From NCBI RefSeq assembly GCF_029227915.1, contig NC_079887.1, positions 3,658,001 to 3,722,000 of the forward strand: 64,000 nt of DNA, in the 5' to 3' direction. The notes under the pieces were generated by a model. The model made no database searches. It was given only the letters and a program-made list of their open reading frames with translations, and was not told the origin of the DNA. The position numbers and the translations under genes are program-made. Source of the stretch: Hydractinia symbiolongicarpus. Its lineage: Eukaryota > Cnidaria > Hydrozoa > Anthoathecata > Hydractiniidae. Positions 23,786-37,499 of the stretch are shown in pieces. Within the stretch, counting starts at the first letter, position 1. Every line of letters begins with the position of its first letter.

Positions 23786-26700
23786 ACGAAAACCCGCCAT
23801 TTCCCGTAAACCCCGGACTCGGCCCGTATAGTCAAAAGTATACAAAGAAAGTACCCAGGGAGTAAACTCATTTCCCGAACGATTTCTTATATTATTTTTT
23901 CACCACTAAAACGCATGAGACTTGTAGTTTTCAAAAATGTTTTCATTTTTGATGGGACGCTGAATAAAAGAAGTTTAATCGCCGGCAAACGAAAACCCGC
24001 GATTTCCCGTAAACCCCGGACTCGGTCCGTATAGTCAAAAGTATACAAAGAATGTACCCAGGGAGTAAACTCATTTCCAGAACGATTTTTTAAATTATCT
24101 TTTCACCACTAAAACGCATGAGACTTGTAGTTTTCAAAAATGTTTTCATTTTTGATGAGACGCTGAATAAAAGAAGTTTAATCGCCGGCAAAGGAAAACC
24201 TGTGATTTCCCGTAAATCCCGGACTCGGTCCGTATAGTCATAAGTACACAAAGAAAGTACCCAGGGAGTAAACTCATTTCCCGAAGGATTTTTTAAATTA
24301 TTTTTTCACTACTAAAACGCATGAGACTTGTAGTTTTCAAAAATGTTTTCATTTTTGATAAGACGCTGAATAAAAGAAGTTTCATCGCCGGCAAACGAAA
24401 ACCTGCGATTTCCCGTAAATCCCGGACTCGGCCCGTATAGTCAAAAGTATACAAAGAAAGTACCCAGGGAGTAAACTCATTTCCTGAACGATTTTTTATA
24501 TTATTTTTTCACCACTAAAACGCATGAGACTTGTAGTTTTTAAAAATGTTTTCATTTTTGATGGGACGCTTAATAAAAGAAGTTTAATCGCCGGCAAACG
24601 AAAACCTGCGATTTCCCGTAAATCCCGGACTCGGCCCTTATAGTCAAAAGTATACAAAGAAAGTACCCAGGGAGTAAACTCATTTCCCGAACGATTTTTT
24701 ATATTATTTTTTCACCACTAAAACGCATGAGACTTGTAGTTTTTAAAAATGTTTTCATTTTTGATGAGACGCTGAATAAAAGGATTTTAATCGCCGGTAA
24801 ACGAAAACCCGCCATTTCCCGTAAACCCCGGACTCGGTCCGTATAGTGAAATGTATACAAAGAAAGTACCCATGGAGTAAACTCATTTCCCGAACGATTT
24901 TTTAAATTATTTTTTCACCACTAAAACGCATGAGACTTGTAGTTTTCAAAAATGTTTTCATTTTTGATGAGACGCTGAATAAAAGAAGTTTCATCGCCGG
25001 CAAACGAAAATCTGCGATTTCCCGTAAATCCCGGACTCGGCCCGTATAGTCAAAAGTATACAAAGAAAGTACCCAGGGAGTAAACTCTTTTCACGAACGA
25101 TTTTTTATATTATTTTTTCACTACTAAAACGCATGAGACTTGTAGTTTTGAAAAATGTTTTCATTTTTGATGGGACGCTGAATAAAAGAAGTTTAATCGC
25201 CGGCAAACGAAAACCCGCGATTTCCCGTAAACCCCGGACTCGGTCCGTATAGTCAAAAGTATACAAAGAAAGTACCCAGGGAGTAAACTCATTTCCAGAA
25301 CGATTTTTTAAATTATCTTTTCACCACTAAAACGCATGAGACTTGTAGTTTTCAAAAATGTTTTCATTTTTGATAAGACGCTGAATAAAAGAAGTTTAAT
25401 CGCCGGCAAAGGAAAACCTGTGATTTCCCGTAAATCCCGGACTCGGCCCGTATAGTCATAAGTACACAAAGAAAGTACCCAGGGAGTAAACTCATTTCAC
25501 GAAGGATCTTTTTTATTATTATTTCACCACTAAAGCCCATGAGACTTGTAGTTTTTAAAAATGTTTTCATTTTTGATGAGACGCTGAATAAAAGGAGTTT
25601 AATCGCCGGCAAACGAAAACCCGCCATTTCCCGTAAACCCCAGACTCGGTCCGTATAGTCAAAAGTATACCAAGAAAGTACCCAGTGAGTAAACTCATTT
25701 CCCGAACGATTTTTTAAATTATTTTTTCACCACTAAAACGCATGAGACTTGTAGTTTTCAAAAATGTTTTCATTTTTGATGAGACGCTGAATAAAAGAAG
25801 TTTCATCGCCGGCAAACGAAAACCTGCGATTTCCCGTAAATCCCGGACTTGGCCCGTATAGTCAAAAGTATACAAAGAAAGTACCCAGGGAGTAAACTCA
25901 TTTCCTGAACGATTTTTTATATTATTTTTTCACCACTAAAACGCATGAGACTTGTACTTTTTAAAAATGTTTTCATTTTTGATGGGACGCTGAATAAAAG
26001 AAGTTTAATCGCCGGCAAACGAAAACACGCCATTTCCCGTAAATCCCGGACTCGGTCCGTATATTTAAAAGTACACAAAGAAAGTACCCAGGGAGTAAAC
26101 TCATTTCCAGAACGATTTTTTAAATTATTTTTTCACTACTAAAACGCATGAGACTTGTAGTTTTCAAAAATGTTTTCATTTTTGATAAGACGCTGAATAA
26201 AAGAAGTTTCATCGCCGGCAAACAAAAACCTGCGATTTCCCGTAAATCCCGGACTCGGCCCGTATAGTCAAAAGTATACAAAGAAAGTACCCAGGGAGTA
26301 AACTCATTTCCTGACCGATGTTTTATATTATTTTTTCACCACTAAAACGCATGAGACTTGTAGTTTTTAAAAATGTTTTCATTTTTGATGGGACGCTGAA
26401 TAAAAGAAGTTTAATCGCCGGCAAACGAAAACCTGCGATTTCCCGTAAATCCCGGACTCGGCCCTTATAGTCAAAAGTATACAAAGAAAGTACCCAGGGA
26501 GTAAACTCATTTCCCGAACGATTTTTTATATTATTTTTTCACCACTAAAACGCATGAGACTTGTAGTTTTTAAAAATGTTTTCATTTTTGATGGGACTCT
26601 GAATAAAAGGATTTTAATCGCCGGTAAACGAAAACCCGCCATTTCCCGTAAACCCCGGACTCGGTCCGTATAGTGAAATGTATACAAAGAAAGTACCCAG

Positions 26701-27190
26701 GAAGTAAACTCTTTTCACGAACGATTTTGTATATTATTTTTTCACTACTAAAACGCATGAGACTTGTAGTTTTCAAAAATGTTTTCATTTTTGATGGGAC
26801 GCTGAATAAAAGAAGTTTAATCGCCGGCAAACGAAAACCCGCGATTTCCCGTAAACCCTGGACTCGGTCCGTATAGTCAAAAGTATACAAAGAAAGTACC
26901 CAGGGAGTAAACTCATTTCCAGAACGATTTTTTAAATTATCTTTTCACCACTAAAACGCATGAGACTTGTAGTTTTCAAAAATGTTTTCATTTTTGATGA
27001 GACGCTGAATAAAAGAAGTTTAATCGCCGGCAAAGGAAAACCTGTGATTTCCCGTAAATCCCGGACTCGGCCCGTATAGTCATAAGTACACAAAGAAAGT
27101 ACCCAGGGAGTAAACTCATTTTCCGAAGGATTTTTTTTATTATTATTTCACCACTAAAGCCCATGAGACTTGTAGTTTTTAAAAATGTTT
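23786..27190. repeat. 17-monomer HOR unit, copy 2 (~3.4 kb)
   Basis: It follows copy 1 at 3654 bp up to about 26120, then at 3451 bp (CTGACCGATG at 22861/26312, CGGTAAACG at 23171/26622). Exactly one monomer has been lost, at a hybrid that joins a TTTCCAGAACG front to an AAATTATTTTTTCACTAC back. Confidence 0.85.
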
Positions 27191-28593
27191 TCATTTTTGA
27201 TGAGACGCTGAATAAAAGGAGTTTAATCGCCGGCAAACGAAAAACCGCCATTTCCCGTAAACCCCGGACTCGGTCCGTATAGTCAAAAGTATACAAAGAA
27301 AGTACCCAGTGATTAAACTCATTTTCCGAACGATTTTTTAAATTATTTTTTCACCACTAAAACGCATGAGACTTGTAGTTTTCAAAAATGTTTTCATTTT
27401 TGATGAGACGCTGAATAAAAGAAGTTTCATCGCCGGCAAACGAAAACCTGCGATTTCCCGTAAATCCCGGACTCGGCCCGTATAGTCAAAAGTATACAAA
27501 GAAAGTACCCAGGGAGTAAACTCATTTCCAGAACGATTTTTTAAATTATCTTTTCACCACTAAAACGCATGAGACTTGTAGTTTTCAAAAATGTTTTCAT
27601 TTTTGATGAGACGCTGAATAAAAGAAGTTTAATCGCCGGCAAAGGAAAACCTGTGATTTCCCGTAAATCCCGGACTCGGCCCGTATAGTCATAAGTACAC
27701 AAAGAAAGTACCCAGGGAGTAAACTCATTTCCCGAACGATTTTTTATATTATTATTTCACCACTAAAGCCCATGAGACTTGTAGTTTTTAAAAATGTTTT
27801 CATTTTTGATGAGACGCTGAATAAAAGGTGTTTAATCGCCGGCAAACGAAAACCCGCCATTTCCCGTAAACTTCGGACTCGGTCCGTATAGTCAAAAGTA
27901 TACAAAGAAAGTACCCAGGGAGTAAACTCATTTCCCGAACGATTTTTTATATTATTTTTTTCACCACTAAAACGCATGAGACTTGTAGTTTTTAAAAATG
28001 TTTTCATTTTTGATGGGACGCTGAATAAAAGAATTTTAATCGCCGGCAAACGAAAACCCGCCATTTCCCGTAAACCCCGGACTCGGTCCGTACAGTCAAA
28101 AGTATACAAAGAAAGTACCCAGGGAGTAAACTCATTTCCCGAACGATTTTTTAAATTATTTTTTCAACACTAAAACGCATGAGACTTGTAGTTTTTAAAA
28201 ATGTTTTCATTTTTGATGAGACGCTGAATAAAAGAAGTTTCATCGCCGGCAAACGAAAATCTGCCTTTTCCTGTAAATCCCGGACTCGGCCCGTATAGTC
28301 AAAAGTATACAAAGAAAGTACCCAGGGAGTAAACTTTTTTCCCGAACGATTTTTTATATTATTTTTTCACTACTAAAACGCATGAGACTTGTAGTTTTTA
28401 AAAATGTTTTCATTTTTGATGGGACGCTAAATAAAAGAAGTTTAATCGCCGGCAAACGAAAACCCGCGATTTCCCGTAAATCCCGGACTCGGCCCGTATA
28501 GTCAAAAGTATACAAAGAAAGTAACCAGGGAGTAAACTCATTTCCCGAACGATTTTTTAATTTTTTTTTTCACCACTAAAACGCATGAGACTT
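27191..28593. repeat. Satellite block, first copy of a 10-monomer module
   Basis: It holds the marker monomers GGTGTTTAATCGCC with AAACTTCGG (~27830-27880), the one with an extra T (ATTATTTTTTTCACC, ~27950), GAATTTTAATCG with GTACAGTC (~28030-28100) and CAACACT with TCTGCCTTTTCCTG (~28160-28275). The module recurs at offsets of 2031 bp (29.8 kb) and 5483 bp (33.2 kb), and as a relative at 46.8 kb. Confidence 0.8.
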
Positions 28594-29202
28594 GTAGTTT
28601 TCCAAAATGTTTTCATTTTTGATAAGACGCTAAATAAAAGAAGTTTCATTGCCGGCAAACGAAAACCTGCGATTTCCCGTAAATCCCGGACTCGGCCCGT
28701 ATAGTCATAAGTACACAAAGAAAGTACCCAGGGAGTAAACTCATTTCCCGAAGGATTTTTTAAATTATTTTTTCACTACTAAAACGCATGAGACTTGTAG
28801 TTTTCAAAAATGTTTTCATTTTTGATAAGACGCTGAATAAAAGAAGTTTCATCGCCGGCAAACGAAAACCTGCGATTTCCCGTAAATCCCGGACTCGGCC
28901 CGTATAGTCATAAGTACACAAAGAAAGTACCCAGGGAGTAAACTCATTTCCCGAAGGATTTTTTAAATTATTTTTTCACTACTAAAACGCATGAGACTTG
29001 TAGTTTTCAAAAATGTTTTCATTTTTGATAAGACGCTGAATAAAAGAAGTTTCATCGCCGGCAAACGAAAACCTGCGATTTCCCGTAAATCCCGGACTCG
29101 GCCCGTATAGTCATAAGTACACAAAGAAAGTACCCAGGGAGTAAACTCATTTCCCGAACGATTTTTTATATTATTATTTCACCACTAAAGCCCATGAGAC
29201 TT
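28594..29202. repeat. 609-bp three-monomer unit, copy 1
   Basis: One GATAAGACGCTAAAT / TTTCATTGCC monomer is followed by two near-identical GATAAGACGCTGAAT / CCCGAAGGATT monomers. AAGTTTCATTGCC at 28641 recurs at 29250, an offset of exactly 3 x 203 bp. Confidence 0.88.
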
Positions 29203-29811
29203 GTAGTTTTCAAAAATGTTTTCATTTTTGATAAGACGCTAAATAAAAGAAGTTTCATTGCCGGCAAACGAAAACCTGCGATTTCCCGTAAATCCCGGAC
29301 TCGGCCCGTATAGTCATAAGTACACAAAGAAAGTACCCAGGGAGTAAACTCATTTCCCGAAGGATTTTTTAAATTATTTTTTCACTACTAAAACGCATGA
29401 GACTTGTAGTTTTCAAAAATGTTTTCATTTTTGATAAGACGCTGAATAAAAGAAGTTTCATCGCCGGCAAACGAAAACCTGCGATTTCCCGTAAATCCCG
29501 GACTCGGCCCGTATAGTCATAAGTACACAAAGAAAGTACCCAGGGAGTAAACTCATTTCCCGAAGGATTTTTTAAATTATTTTTTCACTACTAAAACGCA
29601 TGAGACTTGTAGTTTTCAAAAATGTTTTCATTTTTGATAAGACGCTGAATAAAAGAAGTTTCATCGCCGGCAAACGAAAACCTGCGATTTCCCGTAAATC
29701 CCGGACTCGGCCCGTATAGTCATAAGTACACAAAGAAAGTACCCAGGGAGTAAACTCATTTCCCGAACGATTTTTTATATTATTATTTCACCACTAAAGC
29801 CCATGAGACTT
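29203..29811. repeat. 609-bp three-monomer unit, copy 2
   Basis: A tandem repeat of 28594-29202. The junction near 29200 is a hybrid monomer, with an AAAGCCCATGAG front from one subtype and a CAAAAATG..GATAAGACGCTAAAT back from another. After it the sequence returns to the 27.75-kb type. Confidence 0.88.
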
Positions 29812-32800
29812 GTAGTTTTTAAAAATGTTTTCATTTTTGATGAGACGCTGAATAAAAGGTGTTTAATCGCCGGCAAACGAAAACCCGCCATTTCCCGTAA
29901 ACTTCGGACTCGGTCCGTATAGTCAAAAGTATACAAAGAAAGTACCCAGGGAGTAAACTCATTTCCCGAACGATTTTTTATATTATTTTTTTCACCACTA
30001 AAACGCATGAGACTTGTAGTTTTTAAAAATGTTTTCATTTTTGATGGGACGCTGAATAAAAGAATTTTAATCGCCGGCAAACGAAAACCCGCCATTTCCC
30101 GTAAACCCCGGACTCGGTCCGTACAGTCAAAAGTATACAAAGAAAGTACCCAGGGAGTAAACTCATTTCCCGAACGATTTTTTAAATTATTTTTTCAACA
30201 CTAAAACGCATGAGACTTGTAGTTTTTAAAAATGTTTTCATTTTTGATGGGACGCTAAATAAAAGAAGTTTCATCGCCGGCAAACGAAAACCCGCGATTT
30301 CCCGTAAATCCCGGACTCGGCCCGTATAGTCAAAAGTATACAAAGAAAGTACCCAGGGAGTAAACTCATTTCCCGAACGATTTTTTAATTTTTTTTTTCA
30401 CCACTAAAACGCATGAGACTTGTAGTTTTCAAAAATGTTTTCATTTTTGAAAAGACGCTAAATAAAAGAAGTTTCATTGCCGGCAAACGAAAACCTGCGA
30501 TTTCCCGTAAATCCCGGACTCGGCCCGTATAGTCATAAGTACACAAAGAAAGTACCCAGGGAGTAAACTCATTTCCCGAAGGATTTTTTAAATTATTCTT
30601 TCACTACTAAAACGCAGGAGACTTGTAGTTTTCAAAAATGTTTTCATTTTTGATAAGACGCTGAATAAAAGAAGTTTCATCGCCGGCAAACGAAAACCTG
30701 CGATTTCCCGTAAATCCCGGACTCGGCCCGTATAGTCAAAAGTATACAAAGAAAGTACCCAGGGAGTAAACTCATTTCCTGACCGATGTTTTATATTATT
30801 TTTTCACCACTAAAACGCATGAGACTTGTAGTTTTTAAAAATGTTTTCATTTTTGATGGGACGCTGAATAAAAGAAGTTTAATCGCAGGCAAACGAAAAC
30901 CTGCGATTTCCCGTAAATCCCGGACTCGGCCCTTATAGTCAAAAGTATACAAAGAAAGTACCCAGGGAGTAAACTCATTTCCGGAACGATTTTTTATATT
31001 ATTTTTTCACCACTAAAACGCATGAGACTTGTAGTTTTTAAAAATGTTTTCATTTTTGATGAGACTCTGAATAAAAGGATTTTAATCGCCGGTAAACGAA
31101 AACCCGCCATTTCCCGTAAACCCCGGACTCGGTCCGTATAGTGAAATGTATACAAAGAAAGTACCCAGGGAGTAAACTCTTTTCACGAACGATTTTTTAT
31201 ATTATTTTTTCACTACTAAAACGCATGAGACTTGTAGTTTTCAAAAATGTTTTCATTTTTGATGGGACGCTGAATAAAAGAAGTTTAATCGCCGGCAAAC
31301 GAAAACCCGCGATTTCCCGTAAACCCCGGACTCGGTCCGTATAGTCAAAAGTATACAAAGAAAGTACCCAGGGAGTAAACTCATTTCCAGAACGATTTTT
31401 TAAATTATCTTTTCACCACTAAAACGCATGAGACTTGTAGTTTTCAAAAATGTTTTCATTTTTGATAAGACGCTGAATAAAAGAAGTTTAATCGCCGGCA
31501 AAGGAAAACCTGTGATTTCCCGTAAATCCCGGACTCGGCCCGTATAGTCATAAGTACACAAAGAAAGTACCCAGGGAGTAAACTCATTTTCCGAAGGATT
31601 TTTTTTATTATTATTTCACCACTAAAGCCCATGAGACTTGTAGTTTTTAAAAATGTTTTCATTTTTGATGAGACGCTGAATAAAAGGAGTTTAATCGCCG
31701 GCAAACGAAAAACCGCCATTTCCCGTAAACCCCGGACTCGGTCCGTATAGTCAAAAGTATACAAAGAAAGTACCCAGTGAGTAAACTCATTTCCCGAACG
31801 ATTTTTTAAATTATTTTTTCACCACTAAAACGCATGAGACTTGTAGTTTTCAAAAATGTTTTCATTTTTGATGAGACGCTGAATAAAAGAAGTTTCATCG
31901 CCGGCAAACGAAAACCTGCGATTTCCCGTAAATCCCGGACTCGGCCCGTATAGTCAAAAGTATACAAAGAAAGTACCCAGGGAGTAAACTCATTTCCTGA
32001 ACGATTTTTTATATTATTTTTTCACCACTAAAACGCATGAGACTTGTAGTTTTTAAAAATGTTTTCATTTTTGATGGGACGCTGAATAAAAGAAGTTTAA
32101 TCGCCGGCAAACGAAAACACGCCATTTCCCGTAAACCCCGGACTCGGTCCGTATATTTAAAAGTATACAAAGAAAGTACCCAGGGAGTAAACTCATTTCC
32201 AGAACGATTTTTTAAATTATCTTTTCACCACTAAAACGCATGAGACTTGTAGTTTTCAAAAATGTTTTCATTTTTGATGAGACGCTGAATAAAAGAAGTT
32301 TAATCGCCGGCAAAGGAAAACCTGTGATTTCCCGTAAATCCCGGACTCGGCCCGTATAGTCATAAGTACACAAAGAAAGTACCCAGGGAGTAAACTCATT
32401 TTCCGAAGGATTTTTTTTATTATTATTTCACCACTAAAGCCCATGAGACTTGTAGTTTTTAAAAATGTTTTCATTTTTGATGAGACGCTGAATAAAAGGA
32501 GTTTAATCGCCGGCAAACGAAAAACCGCCATTTCCCGTAAACCCCGGACTCGGTCCGTATAGTGAAAAGTATACAAAGAAAGTACCCAGTGAGTAAACTC
32601 ATTTCCCGAACGATTTTTTATATTATTTTTTCACCACTAAAACGCATGAGACTTGTAGTTTTCAAAACTGTTTTCATTTTTGATGAGACGCTGAATAAAA
32701 GAAGTTTCATCGCCGGCAAACGAAAACCTGCGATTTCCCGTAAATCCCGGACTCGGCCCGTATAGTCAAAAGTATACAAAGAATGTACCCAGGGAGTAAA

Positions 32801-34935
32801 CTCATTTCCTGAACGATTTTTTATATTATTTTTTCACCACTAAAACGCATGAGACTTGTAGTTTTTAAAAATGTTTTCATTTTTGATGGGACGCTGAATA
32901 AAAGAAGTTTAATCGCCGGCAAACGAAAACACGCCATTTCCCGTAAACCCCGGACTCGGTCCGTATATTTAAAAGTATACAAAGAAAGTACCCAGGGAGT
33001 AAACTCATTTCCAGAACGATTTTTTAAATTATCTTTTCACCACTAAAACGCATGAGACTTGTAGTTTTCAAAAATGTTTTCATTTTTGATGAGACGCTGA
33101 ATAAAAGGAGTTTAATCGCCGGCAAAGGAAAACCTGTGATTTCCCGTAAATCCCGGACTCGGCCCGTATAGTCATAAGTACACAAAGAAAGTACCCAGGG
33201 AGTAAACTCATTTCCCGAACGATTTTTTATATTATTATTTCACCACTAAAGCCCATGAGACTTGTAGTTTTTAAAAATGTTTTCATTTTTGATGAGACGC
33301 TGAATAAAAGGTGTTTAATCGCCGGCAAACGAAAACCCGCCATTTCCCGTAAACTTCGGACTCGGTCCGTATAGTCAAAAGTATACAAAGAAAGTACCCA
33401 GGGAGTAAACTCATTTCCCGAACGATTTTTTATATTATTTTTTTCACCACTAAAACGCATGAGACTTGTAGTTTTTAAAAATGTTTTCATTTTTGATGGG
33501 ACGCTGAATAAAAGAATTTTAATCGCCGGCAAACGAAAACCCGCCATTTCCCGTAAACCCCGGACTCGGTCCGTACAGTCAAAAGTATACAAAGAAAGTA
33601 CCCAGGGAGTAAACTCATTTCCCGAACGATTTTTTAAATTATTTTTTCAACACTAAAACGCATGAGACTTGTAGTTTTTAAAAATGTTTTCATTTTTGAT
33701 GAGACGCTGAATAAAAGAAGTTTCATCGCCGGCAAACGAAAATCTGCCTTTTCCTGTAAATCCCGGACTCGGCCCGTATAGTCAAAAGTATACAAAGAAA
33801 GTACCCAGGGAGTAAACTTTTTTCCCGAACGATTTTTTATATTATTTTTTCACTACTAAAACGCATGAGACTTGTAGTTTTTAAAAATGTTTTCATTTTT
33901 GATGGGACGCTAAATAAAAGAAGTTTAATCGCCGGCAAACGAAAACCCGCGATTTCCCGTAAATCCCGGACTCGGCCCGTATAGTCAAAAGTATACAAAG
34001 AAAGTACCCAGGGAGTAAACTCATTTCCCGAACGATTTTTTAATTTTTTTTTTCACCACTAAAACGCATGAGACTTGTAGTTTTCAAAAATGTTTTCATT
34101 TTTGATAAGACGCTAAATAAAAGAAGTTTCATTGCCGGCAAACGAAAACCTGCGATTTCCCGTAAATCCCGGACTCGGCCCGTATAGTCAAAAGTATACA
34201 AAGAAAGTACCCAGGGAGTAAACTCATTTCCCGAACGATTTTTTATATTATTTTTTCACTACTAAAACGCATGAGACTTGTAGTTTTTAAAAATGTTTTC
34301 ATTTTTGATGAGACGCTGAATAAAAGAAGTTTCATTGCCGGCAAACGAAAACCTGCGATTTCCCGTAAATCCCGGACTCGGCCCGTATAGTCAAAAGTAT
34401 ACAAAGAAAGTAACCAGGGAGTAAACTCATTTTCTGAACGATTTTTTATATTATTTTTTCACCACTAAAACGCATGAGACTTGTAGTTTCAAAAATGTTT
34501 TCATTTTTGTTGGGACGCTGAATAAAAGAAGTTTTATCGCCAGCAAACGAAAACCCGCCATTTCCCGTAAATCCCGGACTCGGTCCGTATAGTGAAAAGT
34601 ATACAAAGACAGTACCCAGGGAGTAAACTCATTTCCAGAACGATTTTTTAAATTATCTTTTCACCACTAAAACGCATGAGACTTGTAGTTTTCAAAAATG
34701 TTTTCATTTTTGATGAGACGCTGAATAAAAGAAGTTTAATCGCCGGCATAGGAAAACCTGCGGTTTCCCGTAAATCCCGGAATCGGCCCGTATAGTCAAA
34801 AGTACACAAAGAAAGTATCCAGGGAGTAAACTCATTTCCCGAACGATTTTTTATATTATTATTTCACCACTAAAGCCCATGAGACTTGTAGTTTTTAAAA
34901 ATGTTTTCATTTTTGATGAGACGCTGAATAAAAAG
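29812..34935. repeat. Satellite block with second and third copies of the 10-monomer module
   Basis: 29.8-30.6 kb follows 27.8-28.6 kb at a 2031-bp offset, but one monomer is missing at a hybrid near 30240 (GATGGGACGCTAAAT joined to TTTCATCGCC). 30.6-32.0 kb follows 26.1-27.5 kb at 4468 bp. Two near-identical 812-bp stretches follow (CACGCC / GTATATTTAAAAG monomers near 32110 and 32930). 33.2-34.1 kb is a complete copy of the module with the skipped monomer restored. GAATGTACCC, TTTTGTTGGGACG and GGCATAGG variants mark individual monomers. Confidence 0.8.
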
Positions 34936-37499
34936 AGTTTCATCGCCGGCAAACGAAAATCTGCGATTTCCCGTAAATCCCGGACTCGGCCCGTATAGTC
35001 AAAAGTATACAAAGAAAGTACCCAGGGAGTAAACTCTTTTCCCGAACGATTTTTTATATTATTTTTTCACTACTAAAACGCATGAGACTTGTAGTTTTTA
35101 AAAATATTTTCATTTTTGATGGGACGCTAAATAAAAGAAGTTTAATCACCGGCAAACGAAAACCCGCGATTTCCCGTAAATCCCGGACTCGGCCCGTATA
35201 GTCAAAAGTATACAAAGAAAGTACCCAGGGAGTAAAGTCATTTCCCGAACGATTTTTTAAATTATTTTTTCACCACTAAAACGCATGAGACTTGTAGTTT
35301 TCAAAAATGTTTTCATTTTTGATGTGACGCTGAATAAAAGAAGTTTCATCGCCGGCAAACGAAAATCTGCGATTTCCCGTAAATCCCGGACTCGGCCCGT
35401 ATAGTCAAAAGTATACAAAGAAAGTACCCAGGGAGTAAACTCTTTTCCCGAACGATTTTTTATATTATTTTTTCACTACTAAAACGCATGAGACTTGTAG
35501 TTTTTAAAAATATTTTCATTTTTGATGGGACGCTAAATAAAAGAAGTTTAATCGCCGGCAAACCAAAACCCGCGATTTCCCGTAAATCCCGGACTCGGCC
35601 CGTATAGTCAAAAGTATACAAAGAAAGTACCCAGGGAGTAAAGTCATTTCCCGAACGATTTTTTAAATTATTTTTTCACCACTAAAACGCATGAGACTTG
35701 TAGTTTTCAAAAATGTTTTCATTTTTGATGAGACGCTTAATGAAAGAGGTTTAATCGCCGGCAAACGAAAACCCGCGATTTCCCGTAAATCCCGGACTCG
35801 GCCCGTTTAGTCAAAAGTATACAAAGAAAGTACCCAGGGAGTAAAGTCATTTCCCGAACGATTTTTTAAATTATTTTTTCACCACTAAAACGCATGAGAC
35901 TTGTAGTTTTCAAAAATGTTTTCATTTTTGATGAGACGCCTAATGAAAGAGGTTTAATCGCCGGCAAACGAAAACCCGCGATTTCCCGTAAATCCCGGAC
36001 TCGGCCCGTATAGTCAAAAGTATACAAAGAAAGTACCCAGGGAGTAAACTCATTTCCCGAACGATTTTTTAAATTATTTTTTCACCACTAAAACGCATGA
36101 GACTTGTAGTTTTCAAAAATGTTTTCATTTTTGATGAGACGCTTAATGAAAGAGGTTTAATCGCCGGCAAACGAAAACCTGCGATTTCCCGTAAATCCCG
36201 GACTCGGCCCGTATAGTCAAAAGTGTACAAAGAAAGTACCCAGGGAGTAAACTCATTTCCCGAACGATTTTTTATATTATTTTTTCACCACTAAAACGCA
36301 TGAGACTTGTAGTTTTTAAAAATGTTTCCATTTTTGATGGGACGCTGAATAAATGAAGTTTAATCGCCGGCAAACGAAAACCCACCATTTCCCGTAAACC
36401 CCGGACTCGGTCCGTATAGTGAAATGTATACAAAGAAAGTACCCAGGGAGTAAACTCATTTCCAGAACGATTTTTAAATTATCTTTTCACCACTAAAACG
36501 CATGAGACTTGTAGTTTTCAAAAAAGTTTTCATTTTTGATGAGACGCTGAATAAAAGAAGTTTAATCGCCGGCATAGGAAAACCTGCGGTTTCCCGTAAA
36601 TCCCGGACTCGGCCCGTATAGTCAAAAGTATACAAAGAAAGTACCCAGGGAGTAAACTTATTTCCCGAACGATTTTTTAAATTATTTTTTCACCACTAAA
36701 ACGCATGAGACTTGTAGTTTTCAAAAATGTTTTCATTTTTGATGAGACGCTTAATGAAAGAGGTTTAATCGCCGGCAAGCGAAAACCTGCGATTTCCCGT
36801 AAATCCCGGACTCGGCCCGTATAGTCAAAAGTGTACAAAGAAAGTACCCAGGGAGTAAACTCATTTCCCGAACGATTTTTTATATTATTTTTTCACCACT
36901 AAAACGCATGAGACTTGTAGTTTTTAAAAATGTTTCCATTTTTGATGGGACGCTGAATAAATGAAGTTTAATCGCCGGCAAACGAAAACCCACCATTTCC
37001 CGTAAACCCCGGACTCGGTCCGTATAGTGAAATGTATACAAAGAAAGTACCCAGGGAGTAAACTCATTTCCAGAACGATTTTTAAATTATCTTTTCACCA
37101 CTAAAACGCATGAGACTTGTAGTTTTCAAAAATGTTTTCATTTTTGATGAGACGCTGAATAAAAGAAGTTTAATCGCCGGCATAGGAAAACCTGCGGTTT
37201 CCCGTAAATTCCGGACTCGGCCCGTATAGTCATAAGTACACAAAAAAAGTACCCAGGGAGTAAACTCATTTCCCGAACGATTTTTTATATTATTTCACCA
37301 CTAAAGCCCATGAGACTTGTAGTTTTTAAAAATGTTTTCATTTTTGATGAGACGCTGAATAAAAGGAGTTTAATCGCCGGCAAACGAAAACCCGCCATTT
37401 CCCGTAAACCCCGGACTCGGTCCGTATAGTCAAAAGTATACAAAGAAAGTACCCAGGGAGTAAACTCATTTCCAGAACGATTTTTTAAATTATCTTTTC
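34936..37499. repeat. Satellite block recurring at about 48.5-51.5 kb
   Basis: Monomers with GATGTGACG, TAAAGTCATTTCC, AATATTTTCATT and GCTTAATGAAAGAGG alternate with common types. From about 36.1 to 37.47 kb the block matches 50.1-51.45 kb at an offset of 13980 bp. A pair of ~610-bp stretches near 36150-37200, each with GTGTACAAAG and AAACCCACC monomers, is repeated in tandem. The first 200-bp monomer with TATATTATTTCACC lies at 37286. Confidence 0.8.
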
